From the NCBI GenBank assembly GCA_963848355.1, contig CAWKDG010000012.1, positions 372,001 through 436,000 of the forward strand: a stretch of 64,000 nt of DNA, in the 5' to 3' direction. Source of the DNA: CAWKDG01 sp963848355 (GTDB taxonomy: Bacteria > Actinomycetota > Acidimicrobiia > Acidimicrobiales > UBA8190). This document shows, piece by piece, positions 16,977 through 26,513 of the stretch. Every line of letters starts with the position of its first letter. Position 1 is the stretch's first letter. A model generated the notes under the pieces. The model did no database searches and had not been told where the DNA came from. It saw only the letters and a program-made list of their open reading frames with translations. A program made the translations under genes and the position numbers.

Positions 16977-17593
16977 CAGCCCGACTTGAACAGGAAGAGG
17001 CAACTGAAGATGCCTATCCACATGAAGTCGACGAAGTGCCAGTAGTAGCCGACCGCCTGATAGACGTTCGTCTCGCCCGGGTCGCCCTCGTCGCCCTTCA
17101 TGCGGCCGAGGAGGAAGATCATGGCCACGAGGCCGAGGGCGACGTGGAGACCGTGGATGCCCGTCATGATGAAGAAGAGCGACCAGTAGGCGTTCAATGC
17201 GGGCCCGTGGTCGTGCGAGGCGAAGTCGTGCCACTCGTAGAGGGTGTTGGCCAGGAAGCCGGCTCCGAGAATGAAGCTGGTCACGATCCATCGCCGCGCC
17301 TTGCGCCGTTCGCCGCGCTCCTCGGCCCACACGCCGAACTGGAAGGTCGGGCTCGACACCAGCAGGATGACGCTGAAGATGCCGGCCTGGACGTAGTCGA
17401 GGTGCTCGCCGTCGAGCGGGGGCCAGGGGACGTGGGAGTTGGCCCGGATGGTGAAGTAGGCGGCGAAGAGGCCGCTGAAGAACATCAGCTCCGAACCGAG
17501 CCAGATCATGACGCCGACGGCCAAGAGCGGTGGCCGTTCAGGGACGTGACGCTCCCCGGGCGCGGTCTGTTCCACCGACAGGGCCTGCGTCAC
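16976..17593 (-). CDS. ctaE: Cytochrome c oxidase subunit III (CtaE)
   Basis: A 205-residue protein of five transmembrane helices, the short bacterial form of COX3. Family marks are WLGSELMFFSGLFAAYFTIR near residue 31, FQFGVWAEERGERRKAR between helices, YEWHDF, and the C-terminal AVGYYWHFVDFMWIGIFSCL. It stabilises the oxidase core and may guide proton uptake. It is the first gene of the ctaE-qcrC-qcrA-qcrB unit, with a GTG start at 17593, and is coupled to qcrC by TGATG. Separation from ctaCDF is normal in actinobacteria, where this gene travels with qcr. Confidence 0.95.
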   Translation of the reverse strand: MTQALSVEQTAPGERHVPERPPLLAVGVMIWLGSELMFFSGLFAAYFTIRANSHVPWPPLDGEHLDYVQAGIFSVILLVSSPTFQFGVWAEERGERRKARRWIVTSFILGAGFLANTLYEWHDFASHDHGPALNAYWSLFFIMTGIHGLHVALGLVAMIFLLGRMKGDEGDPGETNVYQAVGYYWHFVDFMWIGIFSCLFLFKSG

Positions 17594-17673
17594 GGCGTCT
17601 TTCCTAGCGGACGGCGACCCCTCCGCGCCAACACCGTGGCGGACCTGGGGCGGTCACCGCACGACGGGCGCCG

Positions 17674-20205
17674 TCAGGAGTGGAGGCACGCGGGCAGTGG
17701 GCGCGCGTGGACGACGACGAGGCGCTGGGTGGGCCGAGTCAGGGCCACGTAGAGGGCCCGCAGGCCCTGCGGTGATTCGTCGGCGATGGTCGCCGGTTCC
17801 ACCACGATGACGGCGTCGAATTCCAGTCCGTTGGCCAGGTCGACGGGGAGGAGGCTGAGCGGCGAGCCGAGGCCGTCACGACGGGGGTCGATGGCGTGAT
17901 AGCCGGCGTCGTCGAGGGCGAGCGCCAATTCGCCGACGAGGGCGGCAGGAGCGAGGACGGCCGTCGTCCCGGGGGCGACCTCGGCCATGGCGGCGGCGGC
18001 CGCGGCGACGACGGCGCCGGCCAGATCGCCGGGGGACGTGGCCACGAAGTGCGGCTCGTGTCCGGACCGCCGGACGGGACGGGGTGGGCGCAGGGTCGGG
18101 GCCGCCTCGGCCAGGACCCGCGACGCCACCTCCACGACCTCGGCCGGTGTGCGGTAGCTGACGGTGAGCTCGACGAGGCGGGCAGGGCGTTCGCCGGGGA
18201 GGTGGGCCGTGACCTCGTCCCAGCTCGAGGGGGCCCAGGGGCCCGTGGCCTGACCGATGTCACCGACGACGGTCACCGAGCCCGAGAGGGAACGGCGGGC
18301 GACCATCCGCAACTGCATGGGAGAGAGGTCCTGGGCCTCGTCGACGACGATCTGTCCATAGGTACGCGGGCCGTCCTCGGGGTCGGATCCCGCTCCCGAG
18401 CGCGAGCGCCGCTTCCCGAGCAGGACGCGGGCCTCGTCGATGAGGGCCAGGTCGGCCGCCGTCCAGGGGATGTCGGCCATCGCCGTGCTCCGCTCCCGGA
18501 CGAGCATGGCCTGGGCGGCCGGGGCCAGCACGCCCCGGGCCGCCAGTGCCAGCAGGGGTGGCGAGCCGAAGAGGTCGTGGAGGAGCTCCTCGGCGCTCAG
18601 CCGCGGCCACATGCGGTCGAGGGCCTCGCTCAGTTGGGGGAGGCGGCGGATCTGGCGTGAGAATTCGGCCAGGTCGAAGACAGGCTCGTCGCCTCGAGAC
18701 GAGCCTGGTTCGTCAACGCCGCCGCCGTACCCGTTGCGCCCTGCGGTCCGGTCCTCCGCTGAAGCGTGGCCGTTGCCGGTCCCCGGCACCGCCGGGTGCC
18801 CGTGCTCCGCCCCGGCGACTTTCTGCCCGGTGGGGTCGAAGGCGGCAGCGGGGTCGAAACTGGCGGTGGGGTCGAAGGCGGCGGTGGTGCCCGGCGACCA
18901 CGGCTCGGGGGACGACGGGCCCTCGGCCCCCGACGACAGGGCCAGCCAGGCGTCGGCGGCGGCGTCAGCGGCGAGATCGACCGCCGGGTCGGCGTCGGCG
19001 GAGGGCGTGGCGGTCGGGCCCCGTTGGATCCTGACGGCCCGGAGGTAGTCGTCGGCCAGCCGGCGGATCACCAGCTGCTCGACGAAGCGGCGGCGCGCGT
19101 TGTGGGTTCCGGGGCGGCGCCGGGCCTGGGCGATGGCGGTGGCCGATGCCTCGGTCGTGAGACGGAGGATGGTCGAACCGTAGGGCAGATCGACGTCGTG
19201 GCGCAGCGGCCGCTGCCGGGTCCGGACGGCCCGCGCCACGACGGTAGCCATCCGGACCTCGCCCTTCAGGCGGGCCACGTCGGGAGCCTCCTCGGCCCGC
19301 TGCTGGACCCCGTGGACGATGCCCGAGATCGTCGACAAGGTGACCCCGCTCTCGCCCAGCGAGGGCAGGACGTGCTCGATGTAGCGGAGGAAGAGGGGGT
19401 TCGGGCCGATGACGAGGACGCCCTGGCGCTCCAGGGGGAAGCGGTGTGTATAGAGAAGGTAGGCGGCGCGATGGAGCGCCACCGCCGTCTTCCCCGTGCC
19501 CGGGCCCCCCTGGACGACCAGGACGCCGGGGAGCGGGGCGCGGATGATCTCGTCCTGCTCCCGCTGGATCGTCGAGATGATGTCGCGGATGAAGCCGGTG
19601 CGGGCCCCCTCGAGGGCGGCGAGAAGGGCGCCAGGGCCCCCGAGGTCGAGCCCGGCGTCGTCGTCGCCACCGGGTCCCTCGCCGGCACCCGACGAGGAGT
19701 CGGGATCCCCGGAGACGGGCGTGCGTCCGAAGCGCTCGTCCTCGATCCCGACGATGCGGCGGCCGTGGGCAGCTAGGTGGCGACGCAGGACCAGGTCCAT
19801 GGGTTCGCGGCCCGTGGCCCGGTAGAACGGCTCGGCCACCGGGGCCCGCCAGTCCACCACCAGGGGGTCGACGTCGTCGCCGGAGATCCCGAGCCGGCCG
19901 ATGTGGAAGCTCTCCACGGCGTCGTCGTCGCCCCGGCGGTCGATGCGGCCGAAACAGAGGGCCTGCTCCCCGATGTCGAGTTGGTCGAGGCGGGCCAGGG
20001 AGGTCCGGACGATGACGTCCCGCTCCTCGCGGAATTGGTGGGTGCCCCCACGGCCCTGGTCGAGGACGGATCGGAGGAGCTCCTGGGCGTCGGACCGGAG
20101 CTGGTCCAGGCGCTCGTAGGCGCGGTCGATGTGGGCTTGTTCCGCCTCGAGCTCCGGATGTGCGCCCAAAGCCACTCCCCCTCCCTGGTGCGCGCAGTGA
20201 ACCAT
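17674..20205 (-). CDS. helD: HelD-like UvrD/Rep-family ATPase (RNA polymerase recycling factor type)
   Basis: An 843-residue superfamily-1 helicase-like protein. The N-terminal 100 residues form a charged helical hairpin (EAEQAHIDRAYERLDQLRS and on), as in HelD, where it enters the RNA polymerase secondary channel. Walker A is GGPGTGKTAVALHR near residue 235; Walker B is IVVDEAQDLSP; later motifs are LTVSYRTPAEV and LRALYVALTRPTQRL. HelD proteins remove stalled or rifampicin-bound polymerase using ATP. A low-complexity insertion of about 75 residues (about 428-505, genome 18690-18920) contains repeated AFDPTASFDPAAAFDPTGQ; this is not part of the normal fold. It stands alone and divergent from hemE across 97 bp. 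Assignment to HelD rather than another UvrD-like protein is likely. Confidence 0.83.
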   Translation of the reverse strand: MVHCAHQGGGVALGAHPELEAEQAHIDRAYERLDQLRSDAQELLRSVLDQGRGGTHQFREERDVIVRTSLARLDQLDIGEQALCFGRIDRRGDDDAVESFHIGRLGISGDDVDPLVVDWRAPVAEPFYRATGREPMDLVLRRHLAAHGRRIVGIEDERFGRTPVSGDPDSSSGAGEGPGGDDDAGLDLGGPGALLAALEGARTGFIRDIISTIQREQDEIIRAPLPGVLVVQGGPGTGKTAVALHRAAYLLYTHRFPLERQGVLVIGPNPLFLRYIEHVLPSLGESGVTLSTISGIVHGVQQRAEEAPDVARLKGEVRMATVVARAVRTRQRPLRHDVDLPYGSTILRLTTEASATAIAQARRRPGTHNARRRFVEQLVIRRLADDYLRAVRIQRGPTATPSADADPAVDLAADAAADAWLALSSGAEGPSSPEPWSPGTTAAFDPTASFDPAAAFDPTGQKVAGAEHGHPAVPGTGNGHASAEDRTAGRNGYGGGVDEPGSSRGDEPVFDLAEFSRQIRRLPQLSEALDRMWPRLSAEELLHDLFGSPPLLALAARGVLAPAAQAMLVRERSTAMADIPWTAADLALIDEARVLLGKRRSRSGAGSDPEDGPRTYGQIVVDEAQDLSPMQLRMVARRSLSGSVTVVGDIGQATGPWAPSSWDEVTAHLPGERPARLVELTVSYRTPAEVVEVASRVLAEAAPTLRPPRPVRRSGHEPHFVATSPGDLAGAVVAAAAAAMAEVAPGTTAVLAPAALVGELALALDDAGYHAIDPRRDGLGSPLSLLPVDLANGLEFDAVIVVEPATIADESPQGLRALYVALTRPTQRLVVVHARPLPACLHS

Positions 20206-20302
20206 CGATCATACCGCCGCGGTCTCGGCACTCCCGCGGGCGGCGGGGCCCCTGCTCACGCACGAAGAGGGCGGGACGAGGTCGTCGGGTAGCGTCGAGC
20301 GG

Positions 20303-21367
20303 GTGTCAGTGGGCGACTCGGTGTTCCTGCGCGCCTGCCGGTCCCAGCCGACCGAGAGGGTCCCTGTCTGGTTCATGCGCCAGGCGGGACGTTCGCTGCC
20401 CGAGTACCGGGCGGCGCGCGGCCCCGGGAGCATCCTGGACGCCATCCGCCGGCCCGAGCTGGCCGCCGAGTTGACCCTGCAGCCGGTGCGGCGCTACGGC
20501 GTGGACGCCGCCATCCTCTTCTCCGACATCGTCGTCCCTGTGGCCGCCGTCGGGTTCGGCGTCGAGGTGGAGCAGGGCGTGGGCCCCGTCGTCACGGAGC
20601 CCTTCCGGTCGGCCGCCGACCTCGACCGGCTGAGGATCCTCGACCCCGACGTCGACACCCCGTACGTCCTCGAGGCCGTCCGGATCGTCACCGAGGCGCT
20701 GGCGCCGGACGGGATCCCCCTCATCGGTTTCGCCGGGGCCCCGTTCACGGTGGCCAGCTACCTGATCGAGGGCGGTCCTTCGCGTGACTACGGGCGGACG
20801 AAGGCGCTGATGCGCGAGGACCCCGCGCTGTGGACCCGTCTGCTCGAGACGCTGGCCGACCTGGCCCTCGCCTCCCTGCGCTCCCAGGTGGCAGCGGGAG
20901 CGTCGGCCGTCCAGCTCTTCGACAGCTGGGCCGGCGCGCTGTCGGCCGAGGAGTACGGGCACAGCATCCTCCCCGCCAGCCGCCGCGTCCTCGACGGGCT
21001 CGCCGACCTGGGGGTGCCGCGTATCCACTTCGGGGTGGGGACCGGTCACCTGCTCCCGCTCATGGCGTCGGCCGGTGCCGACGTCGTCGGGGTCGACTGG
21101 CGGACGCCGCTCGACGAAGCCCGCGAGCGCATCGGACCCGGGTACGCCGTGCAGGGAAACCTCGATCCGACCACCTGTCTGGGGTCGTGGAACCGGGTGC
21201 GTGACGAGGCCCGCGATGTCCTCACCCGAGGTGGGGGGACCGGTCACATCTTCAATCTCGGTCACGGCGTCCTCCCCGAGACGGACCCGGGGATACTCGA
21301 GCAGTTGGTGTCGTACGTGCACGAGCAGACACCGGGCGGCGCCGCCGTGGTGGCCGAAGCCGGATGA
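20303..21367 (+). CDS. hemE: Uroporphyrinogen decarboxylase
   Basis: A 354-residue HemE, which removes four carboxyl groups from uroporphyrinogen III to give coproporphyrinogen III in the cytosol. Signature segments are PVWFMRQAGRSLPEYR (residues 16-31, with the substrate-binding Arg pair), GFAGAPFTVASYLIEG, FDSWAGALS, HFGVGTGHLLPL, QGNLDPTTCL and FNLGHGVLPETDP. GTG start at 20303; it is the first gene of a hemE-hemH-hemY-lnt run and overlaps hemH by ATGA. The heme made here serves the oxidase and bc complexes encoded on both sides. Confidence 0.96.
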   Translation: MSVGDSVFLRACRSQPTERVPVWFMRQAGRSLPEYRAARGPGSILDAIRRPELAAELTLQPVRRYGVDAAILFSDIVVPVAAVGFGVEVEQGVGPVVTEPFRSAADLDRLRILDPDVDTPYVLEAVRIVTEALAPDGIPLIGFAGAPFTVASYLIEGGPSRDYGRTKALMREDPALWTRLLETLADLALASLRSQVAAGASAVQLFDSWAGALSAEEYGHSILPASRRVLDGLADLGVPRIHFGVGTGHLLPLMASAGADVVGVDWRTPLDEARERIGPGYAVQGNLDPTTCLGSWNRVRDEARDVLTRGGGTGHIFNLGHGVLPETDPGILEQLVSYVHEQTPGGAAVVAEAG

Positions 21368-22317
21368 CGAGCGGACGCGCCACCGGCGAGGGGCCGCGCA
21401 GCGGTGTGCTCGTGATGGCCCACGGAACGCCACGGACACCGCAGGAGATCGCCGCTTTCTACACCGAGATCCGCCGCGGCCGCCCCCCCTCCCCCGAGCA
21501 GTTGCGCGCGCTCGAGGAGCGGTACGAGGTCATCGGTGGGACCTCACCGCTGAACGAGCTGACAAGCGCCCAGGTGGCCGGAGTGGCCGCCGCTCTGGAG
21601 AGGAGGTCGCCGGGGCGTTTCACGGTGGAGGGCGGGGCCAAGTTCGCCCCACCGCGGATCGAGGAGGCGGCGGGAGATCTCCTCGGCGCCGGGGTGGACG
21701 AGGTGATCGGTCTCGTTCTCGCCCCCCACTCATCGACGGTCAGCGTGGGCGAGTATGCCCGTCGGGCCCGGGAGGCGATCACCGCCGGAGCCGACCGGGG
21801 ACGGCCCGTCGCCTTCCGGATGATCGACCATTGGTACGCGGCGCCCGGCCTGGCGGCGCTGCTCGCCGCACGAGTGGACGAGGCCGTGGCCTCGCTCGGT
21901 GAGGACGCCACGAGGGCCACCGTCGTGTTCACCGCCCACAGCGTGCCGAAGAAGGTGGTGACGGCGGGCGATTCGTATCCCGAGCAGCTCGAGCGGTCGG
22001 CCCAGGCGGTGGCCAAGGCGGCCGGGATCCGGGACTGGTCGGTCGGCTGGCAGAGCGCCGGTCGCACCGACGACGAGTGGATCGGACCGGACATCAATGC
22101 CGTGATCAGAGCGATTGCCGCGGCAGGGGGCTCGGGCGTGGTGGTCTGTCCCATCGGTTTCGTCTCGGACCACCTCGAAGTGCTCTATGACGTCGACATC
22201 GAGGCGCGCGCCACGGCGGCGCGTTCGGGGATCGCCTTCGCCCGGACGGCGTCGCTCAACGACGATCCCGTCTTCTGCGACGTCCTGGCCGACGTGGTCC
22301 TCCGCGCCGCCTCGTGA
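21364..22317 (+). CDS. hemH: Ferrochelatase (coproporphyrin type expected)
   Basis: A 317-residue ferrochelatase that inserts iron into a porphyrin. Family segments are VLVMAHGTPRTPQEI at the start, the metal-site strand VVFTAHSVPKKVV near residue 180, GWQSAGRTDDEWIGP, and the conserved CPIGFVSDHLEVLYDVD near 260 with catalytic His and Glu. In actinobacteria the substrate is normally coproporphyrin III, since these organisms use the coproporphyrin-dependent route; the hemE-hemH-hemY order here agrees. Unlike many actinobacterial homologues, no Cys cluster for a 2Fe-2S centre is evident. Overlaps hemE by ATGA; 4 bp separate it from hemY. Confidence 0.93.
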   Translation: MTSGRATGEGPRSGVLVMAHGTPRTPQEIAAFYTEIRRGRPPSPEQLRALEERYEVIGGTSPLNELTSAQVAGVAAALERRSPGRFTVEGGAKFAPPRIEEAAGDLLGAGVDEVIGLVLAPHSSTVSVGEYARRAREAITAGADRGRPVAFRMIDHWYAAPGLAALLAARVDEAVASLGEDATRATVVFTAHSVPKKVVTAGDSYPEQLERSAQAVAKAAGIRDWSVGWQSAGRTDDEWIGPDINAVIRAIAAAGGSGVVVCPIGFVSDHLEVLYDVDIEARATAARSGIAFARTASLNDDPVFCDVLADVVLRAAS

Positions 22318-22321
22318 TCGC

Positions 22322-23779
22322 ATGACCCCGCCGCAGTACACGGTCGCGGTGATCGGTGGAGGGATCGCCGGGCTGTCGGCGGCGTGGGAACTGTCGGGCG
22401 CCACACCGGGGCGACGGGTCGTCGTGTTCGAAGGCGGCGACCGCGTCGGCGGGAAGCTGCGGACGGAGACCGTCGGTGGACGCGCGGTGGATCTCGGGCC
22501 CGATGCCTTCGTCGTACGTCGTCCCGAGGCCCTCGCCCTGTGCACCGAGCTCGGGCTCGCCCCCGAACTGGTGACGCCGGGGGTGCGCCGCGCCTACGTG
22601 TGGGCCCGGGGGCGGCTGCGGCCGCTTCCCGCCGGGCTCGCCCTCGGGGTACCGACACGCCTCGGTCCTCTGGCCCGATCGGGCATCTGCTCCCCCACCG
22701 GACTCGTCCGTCCCGCCCTCGACCTGCTGCGACCCGCCGTCGGGTCGGGACGAGCGCCGGGAGCCGACGGCGCCGTGGGAGAGATCGTGCGACGGCGCCT
22801 CGGCCGCGACGTCACGACCAACCTGGCCGGCCCTCTGATCGGCGGGATCCACGCCGGCGACGTCGACACCACCAGCGCGGCCGCCGTGTTCCCGGCGCTG
22901 CTCGACGCCGACCGGCGGCCGGGAAGCCTGATGCGAGCTCTCCGACCGTCGATGGCGCGCCGAGGCGCCGAACCGGCGGGCGGGGACGCGCCGGTGTTCA
23001 TGTCACTGCGCGGGGGGCTCGGTCGGCTGGTGGACGATCTGACCGGTGCCCTCGAGCGACGCGGTGTCGAGATCCGCCGGCTGAGCTCCGTGGACGGACT
23101 GGGCCTGACGTCGGACGGTGGAGGCCGGCGCTGGGTGATCCGGACCGAGGGAGACGAGATGGACGCCGACGGAGTCGTCGTCGCCGTCCCGGCCCCCGCC
23201 GCCGCCGGGCTGCTGCGCCCGCACGACGCGGCACTGTCCGACGCGCTGGACGACGTGGTCTACGCGTCGGTGGCTGTCGTGACGCTCCGCTTCGGTGACG
23301 ACGCCGTGAGCCGGCCACTCGACGGGAGCGGGTTCCTCGTCCCCCGCGGCGCCCGGGGCGTCCCCGATCCCCTGATCACGGCGTGCACATGGCTGACGTC
23401 GAAATGGCCCGCGCTGCAACGCCGGGGGGACGTCCTGCTGCGGGCCTCTGTCGGACGCGCCGGGGACGACCGGCACGAGTCGCTCGACGACGACGAACTG
23501 GTGAGCAGGGCAGTGGACGAACTGGGCGTGATGATGGGGGTGCGCGGCGCCCCCCTCGAGGCCGTCGTGACCCGGTGGCCAAACGCCTTTCCCCAGTACA
23601 CCGTGGGACATCTCTCCCGGGTGACGGCCATGGAGGCCGCCGCCGGGCGCCTCCCGTCGTTGGCGCTGGCCGGGGCCGCCCTCCACGGTGTGGGCATCCC
23701 CGCCTGCATCGGCAGCGGGGTGCGGGCGGCCCGCGCCGTGCTGGAGGGGATGCACGCAGCCTCCGGCGTGGCCCGGTGA
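22322..23779 (+). CDS. hemY: Coproporphyrinogen/protoporphyrinogen oxidase (HemY/CgoX)
   Basis: A 485-residue FAD-dependent oxidase that aromatises the porphyrinogen ring. The dinucleotide-binding fold is at the N-terminus (VAVIGGGIAGLSAAWEL), followed by VFEGGDRVGGKLRTET. The middle has LAGPLIGGIHAGDVDTTSA and the end shows ALAGAALHGVGIPACIGSG, the second FAD-binding site of the family. In actinobacteria it oxidises coproporphyrinogen III before iron insertion. The ATG at 22322 is preferred because the frame upstream overlaps hemH without protein-like sequence. Its stop overlaps the GTG of lnt (GTGA). No hemQ/chdC, the final enzyme of this route, is in the window. Confidence 0.93.
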   Translation: MTPPQYTVAVIGGGIAGLSAAWELSGATPGRRVVVFEGGDRVGGKLRTETVGGRAVDLGPDAFVVRRPEALALCTELGLAPELVTPGVRRAYVWARGRLRPLPAGLALGVPTRLGPLARSGICSPTGLVRPALDLLRPAVGSGRAPGADGAVGEIVRRRLGRDVTTNLAGPLIGGIHAGDVDTTSAAAVFPALLDADRRPGSLMRALRPSMARRGAEPAGGDAPVFMSLRGGLGRLVDDLTGALERRGVEIRRLSSVDGLGLTSDGGGRRWVIRTEGDEMDADGVVVAVPAPAAAGLLRPHDAALSDALDDVVYASVAVVTLRFGDDAVSRPLDGSGFLVPRGARGVPDPLITACTWLTSKWPALQRRGDVLLRASVGRAGDDRHESLDDDELVSRAVDELGVMMGVRGAPLEAVVTRWPNAFPQYTVGHLSRVTAMEAAAGRLPSLALAGAALHGVGIPACIGSGVRAARAVLEGMHAASGVAR

Positions 23780-25439
23780 CGGTCGACGCCGACCCGACGG
23801 GGGCGCCGCTGCCTGTCGTCGATCCGACGCCGCCGAGGCCGTGGCCCCGTCGTGGCAGGGACCGACCCGGGGAGAAGGGTCGGCGGCGACGGGGTCGGGT
23901 GGTGGTGCCCGCCCTCGTGGCCGGGATCGGCCTGGCCCTGTCGCTCCCCCCTGGGGCGCGTGGATCCTGGCCGGACCGGCGGCCGGCCTCTTGTGGTGGC
24001 GCCTCGGCGGTCTGCGCTGGCGCCAGCGGCTTCTCGCCGGCTGGGTGGCGGGCCTGGGCCTGTTCGTGACCGGGCTGTGGTGGGCTCTCTCCTTCAACCT
24101 CTACGGCGGGGTGATCCTCATGATGGTCCAGGCCCTCGCCCTGGCGCTGGCCTGCGCCGTGTCCCCGCCGGGCCGGGGCCGGGCCGTGGCTCTGGCCGGC
24201 GCCATGGTTCTGGCCGAGGCCCTGCGTTCGAGCTGGCCCTTCGGGGGTCTTCCTCTCGGTGGGATCGCCCTCGGGCAGGCCGGAGGACCCCTGGCCGGAT
24301 CGGCCCGACTCGGGGGTCCCCTGCTCCTCGTCGGCCTGGTCTGGCTGGCGGGAGCCGGTCTCGGAGGGATCGCCGTCGTCGGCGGGCGTGTCGTCCACGG
24401 CGCGGACACCGCGCCCCGGCGCCGGCCGACGGTGACGGGGGCCCTGGCGGCCGCCGTCGCCGCCCTGGCCGTCGTGGTGGCGCTGGCGCTGTGGGGTGCG
24501 GCCGCGCCTGACGGCGGTGGGGCGGTGGCGACGGTGCGGGTGGCGACCGTCCAAGGGGGCGGCGTCCGGGGACTGCGCAAGGACGAGGTGAGCCCCACGA
24601 CGGTGTTCCGGGCACAGGAGGCGGCCACCGACGAGATCCCCTCGTCTGACGGCGGGGAGGCTCCGACACTCGTCGTCTGGCCCGAGGACGTCGTCTCCCT
24701 GGCCGAGCCGCTCGGCCAGTCACCGGCCGAGACGACGCTGGCCGCTACGGCCCGGAGGTTGCACGCCACCCTGACCGTCGGGGTGACCGAGACGGTGTCC
24801 GCCACCAGCTTCCGCAACGAGATCGTCGCCTTCGCCCCGGACGGGGACGTGGTGGCGCGCTTCGAGAAGGTCCACCGTGTCCCGTTCGGTGAGTACGTCC
24901 CCGACCGCGCCTTCTTCTCTCACCTGGCGAACCTGTCGGCCGTGCCCCTCGATGCCATCCCCGGTCACGGGAACGGGGTCCTGCGCACACCGGCCGCCCC
25001 CCTCGGGACGATGGTGTCCTACGAGGTGTTCTTTGCCCAGCGCGGGCGGATCGCCACGCAGTCGGGGGCGAGGCTTCTGATCGTTCCCACCAACACGGCG
25101 TCGTACTCGACCAGTCAGGTCCCGACCCAGGAGATCGCCGCCTCGCGTCTCCAGGCCATCTCCGAGGGTCGTGACCTCGTCCAGGCGTCCCCCACCGGGT
25201 TCAGCGCCATCATCGACGACCGCGGGCACGTGCTGGCGCGCACCTCGCTCGGAGCGCGCCAGGTTCTCGTCGGCGACGTCGGCCTCAGGACGGGACGGAC
25301 CATCTACGAGCGCTTCGGCGATCTGCCCGTGCTCATCGCCGCCGGCGTTCTCCTCATCAGCGGATGGGTGGCCGACCTCACGGAACCCGAATCCTCCCGA
25401 TCACCGAGATCCGAGCGGTGGACTCCATCACGGCGTTAA
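23776..25439 (+). CDS. lnt: Apolipoprotein N-acyltransferase homologue, frameshifted
   Basis: A membrane enzyme that adds the third acyl chain to lipoproteins; 554 residues once repaired. The GTG at 23776 overlaps the hemY stop. The N-terminus runs in one frame to LVAGIGLALSLPP, then the protein continues in the next frame as WGAWILAGPAAGLLWWRLGG. The break is a C run (23946-23951, six C) where seven would restore a single frame. Several helices follow, then a nitrilase-type domain: catalytic Glu in VVWPEDVV and Lys in FEKVHRVPFGEYVP are present, but the nucleophile position reads MVSYEVFF, with Ser where the family has Cys (CYE/CWE). Activity as a normal acyltransferase is therefore doubtful. 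The 3' end overlaps the convergent broken gene by 4 bp. Confidence 0.8.
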
Positions 25440-25982
25440 CTCCTGGCAGCCAAGGCAGCCTTTCCTTCGCCCGAGAGATCATCGAGTGCGGCCGAGCGCC
25501 CAGCCATCATCATGACCAACGCCTCCGCCGGACCGCGGACTTCGGGTCCGTGCCCGTGGGACCAGTCCATGTCGGTGGCCGTGAGTGTGAAGCCCGCGAT
25601 GCGCTTCTTGGCACGGAATATGAAGGACGTCGTGACGAAGTCCGCCACCGAGATGAGATGTGCCTCGTGCAGATGGCGTGTGATACCGAGCGGTCGACAG
25701 ATGTCCTGGCCGTGGATGAGGACATGGGCCAGGCCCGTGACCTGTCTTGCTCCGGGTGTGGCTCTGCGCCTGGCAGCGGCGTTGCGAAGGGCCTGCAGAA
25801 CCACCACCGGGTCCTGCTCACCGCGTACGTGCCCGTCAACGGCCACCCACCGGTTGTAGTTGAAGCCGTGGCGAAGCATTCCCCCGAGACAGTGAAGGAG
25901 AGTTCCACTGCTCGTCATCCAGCCCGTCGAGGCGCTCAGCGAGATCGAGGATCTCATCACGAACCGCGTCCGATGTCTCCAC
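25436..25982 (-). pseudogene. Broken maleylpyruvate isomerase-family (mycothiol-dependent, DinB-like) gene
   Basis: The C-terminal two thirds are a clear member of the family: GLAHVLIHGQDICRPLG with its metal-binding His, then LTATDMDWSHGHGPEVRGPA and ALDDLSGEGKAAL. The N-terminus, starting at a GTG (25982), encodes the family's first helix (VRDEILDLAERLDGLDDEQW) in another frame. Between them, near 25890, the CEGW/VRDVVxHL segment that normally follows is missing, about 24 residues, and the two parts are out of frame. The whole is about 182 codons against about 205-210 for intact relatives. A deletion plus frameshift means this is probably a real pseudogene, unlike the single-base indels elsewhere. 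It lies 19 bp downstream of the HAD gene on the same strand. Confidence 0.72.
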
Positions 25983-26001
25983 GCAAGGTTCCCCGCGTCG
26001 T

Positions 26002-26513
26002 CTACTCGTAGTAGCCCGAGTGGATGTAGATGCACGGGATCCCCTCGGCGTGGAACATGTCGCGGTTCCGTGGGTCGTCCTCGAAGGCAAGCCGGAGATC
26101 GAGGCCGTGCCCGCGCAGGCCCGCCACCACGGAACGCTTGTAGCGGGCAACGGGAGCGCCGTCGCCACGGCTGCGCATGACGAGGAGATCCCAGCGCAGC
26201 CGGTACCGGGCCAACCAGGCGAGCGTCTGCGGTTGGACGCGTAAGGGCCGTCCGGTGAGCAAAACGATCCGCAGTCCGGGATCGAGCAGCTCGAGGAGAC
26301 GGGCCACCTCGTCGATGAGCGGGTCGTCGGCGCAGGCGTCGAAGAAGGCGTCCCAGTCGCGCCGACCCCATTCGAGGAAATGTTGACGACCGGCCGCGTC
26401 GGACAGGACGCCGTCGATGTCGAAGACCACCGTCGGCCCCGGGTTCACGACCCCGGCCCGCCATCGCCAATTGGGTGGGGTCGGCTCGGACGGCGCCGAT
26501 GAGGCGGAGGCGT

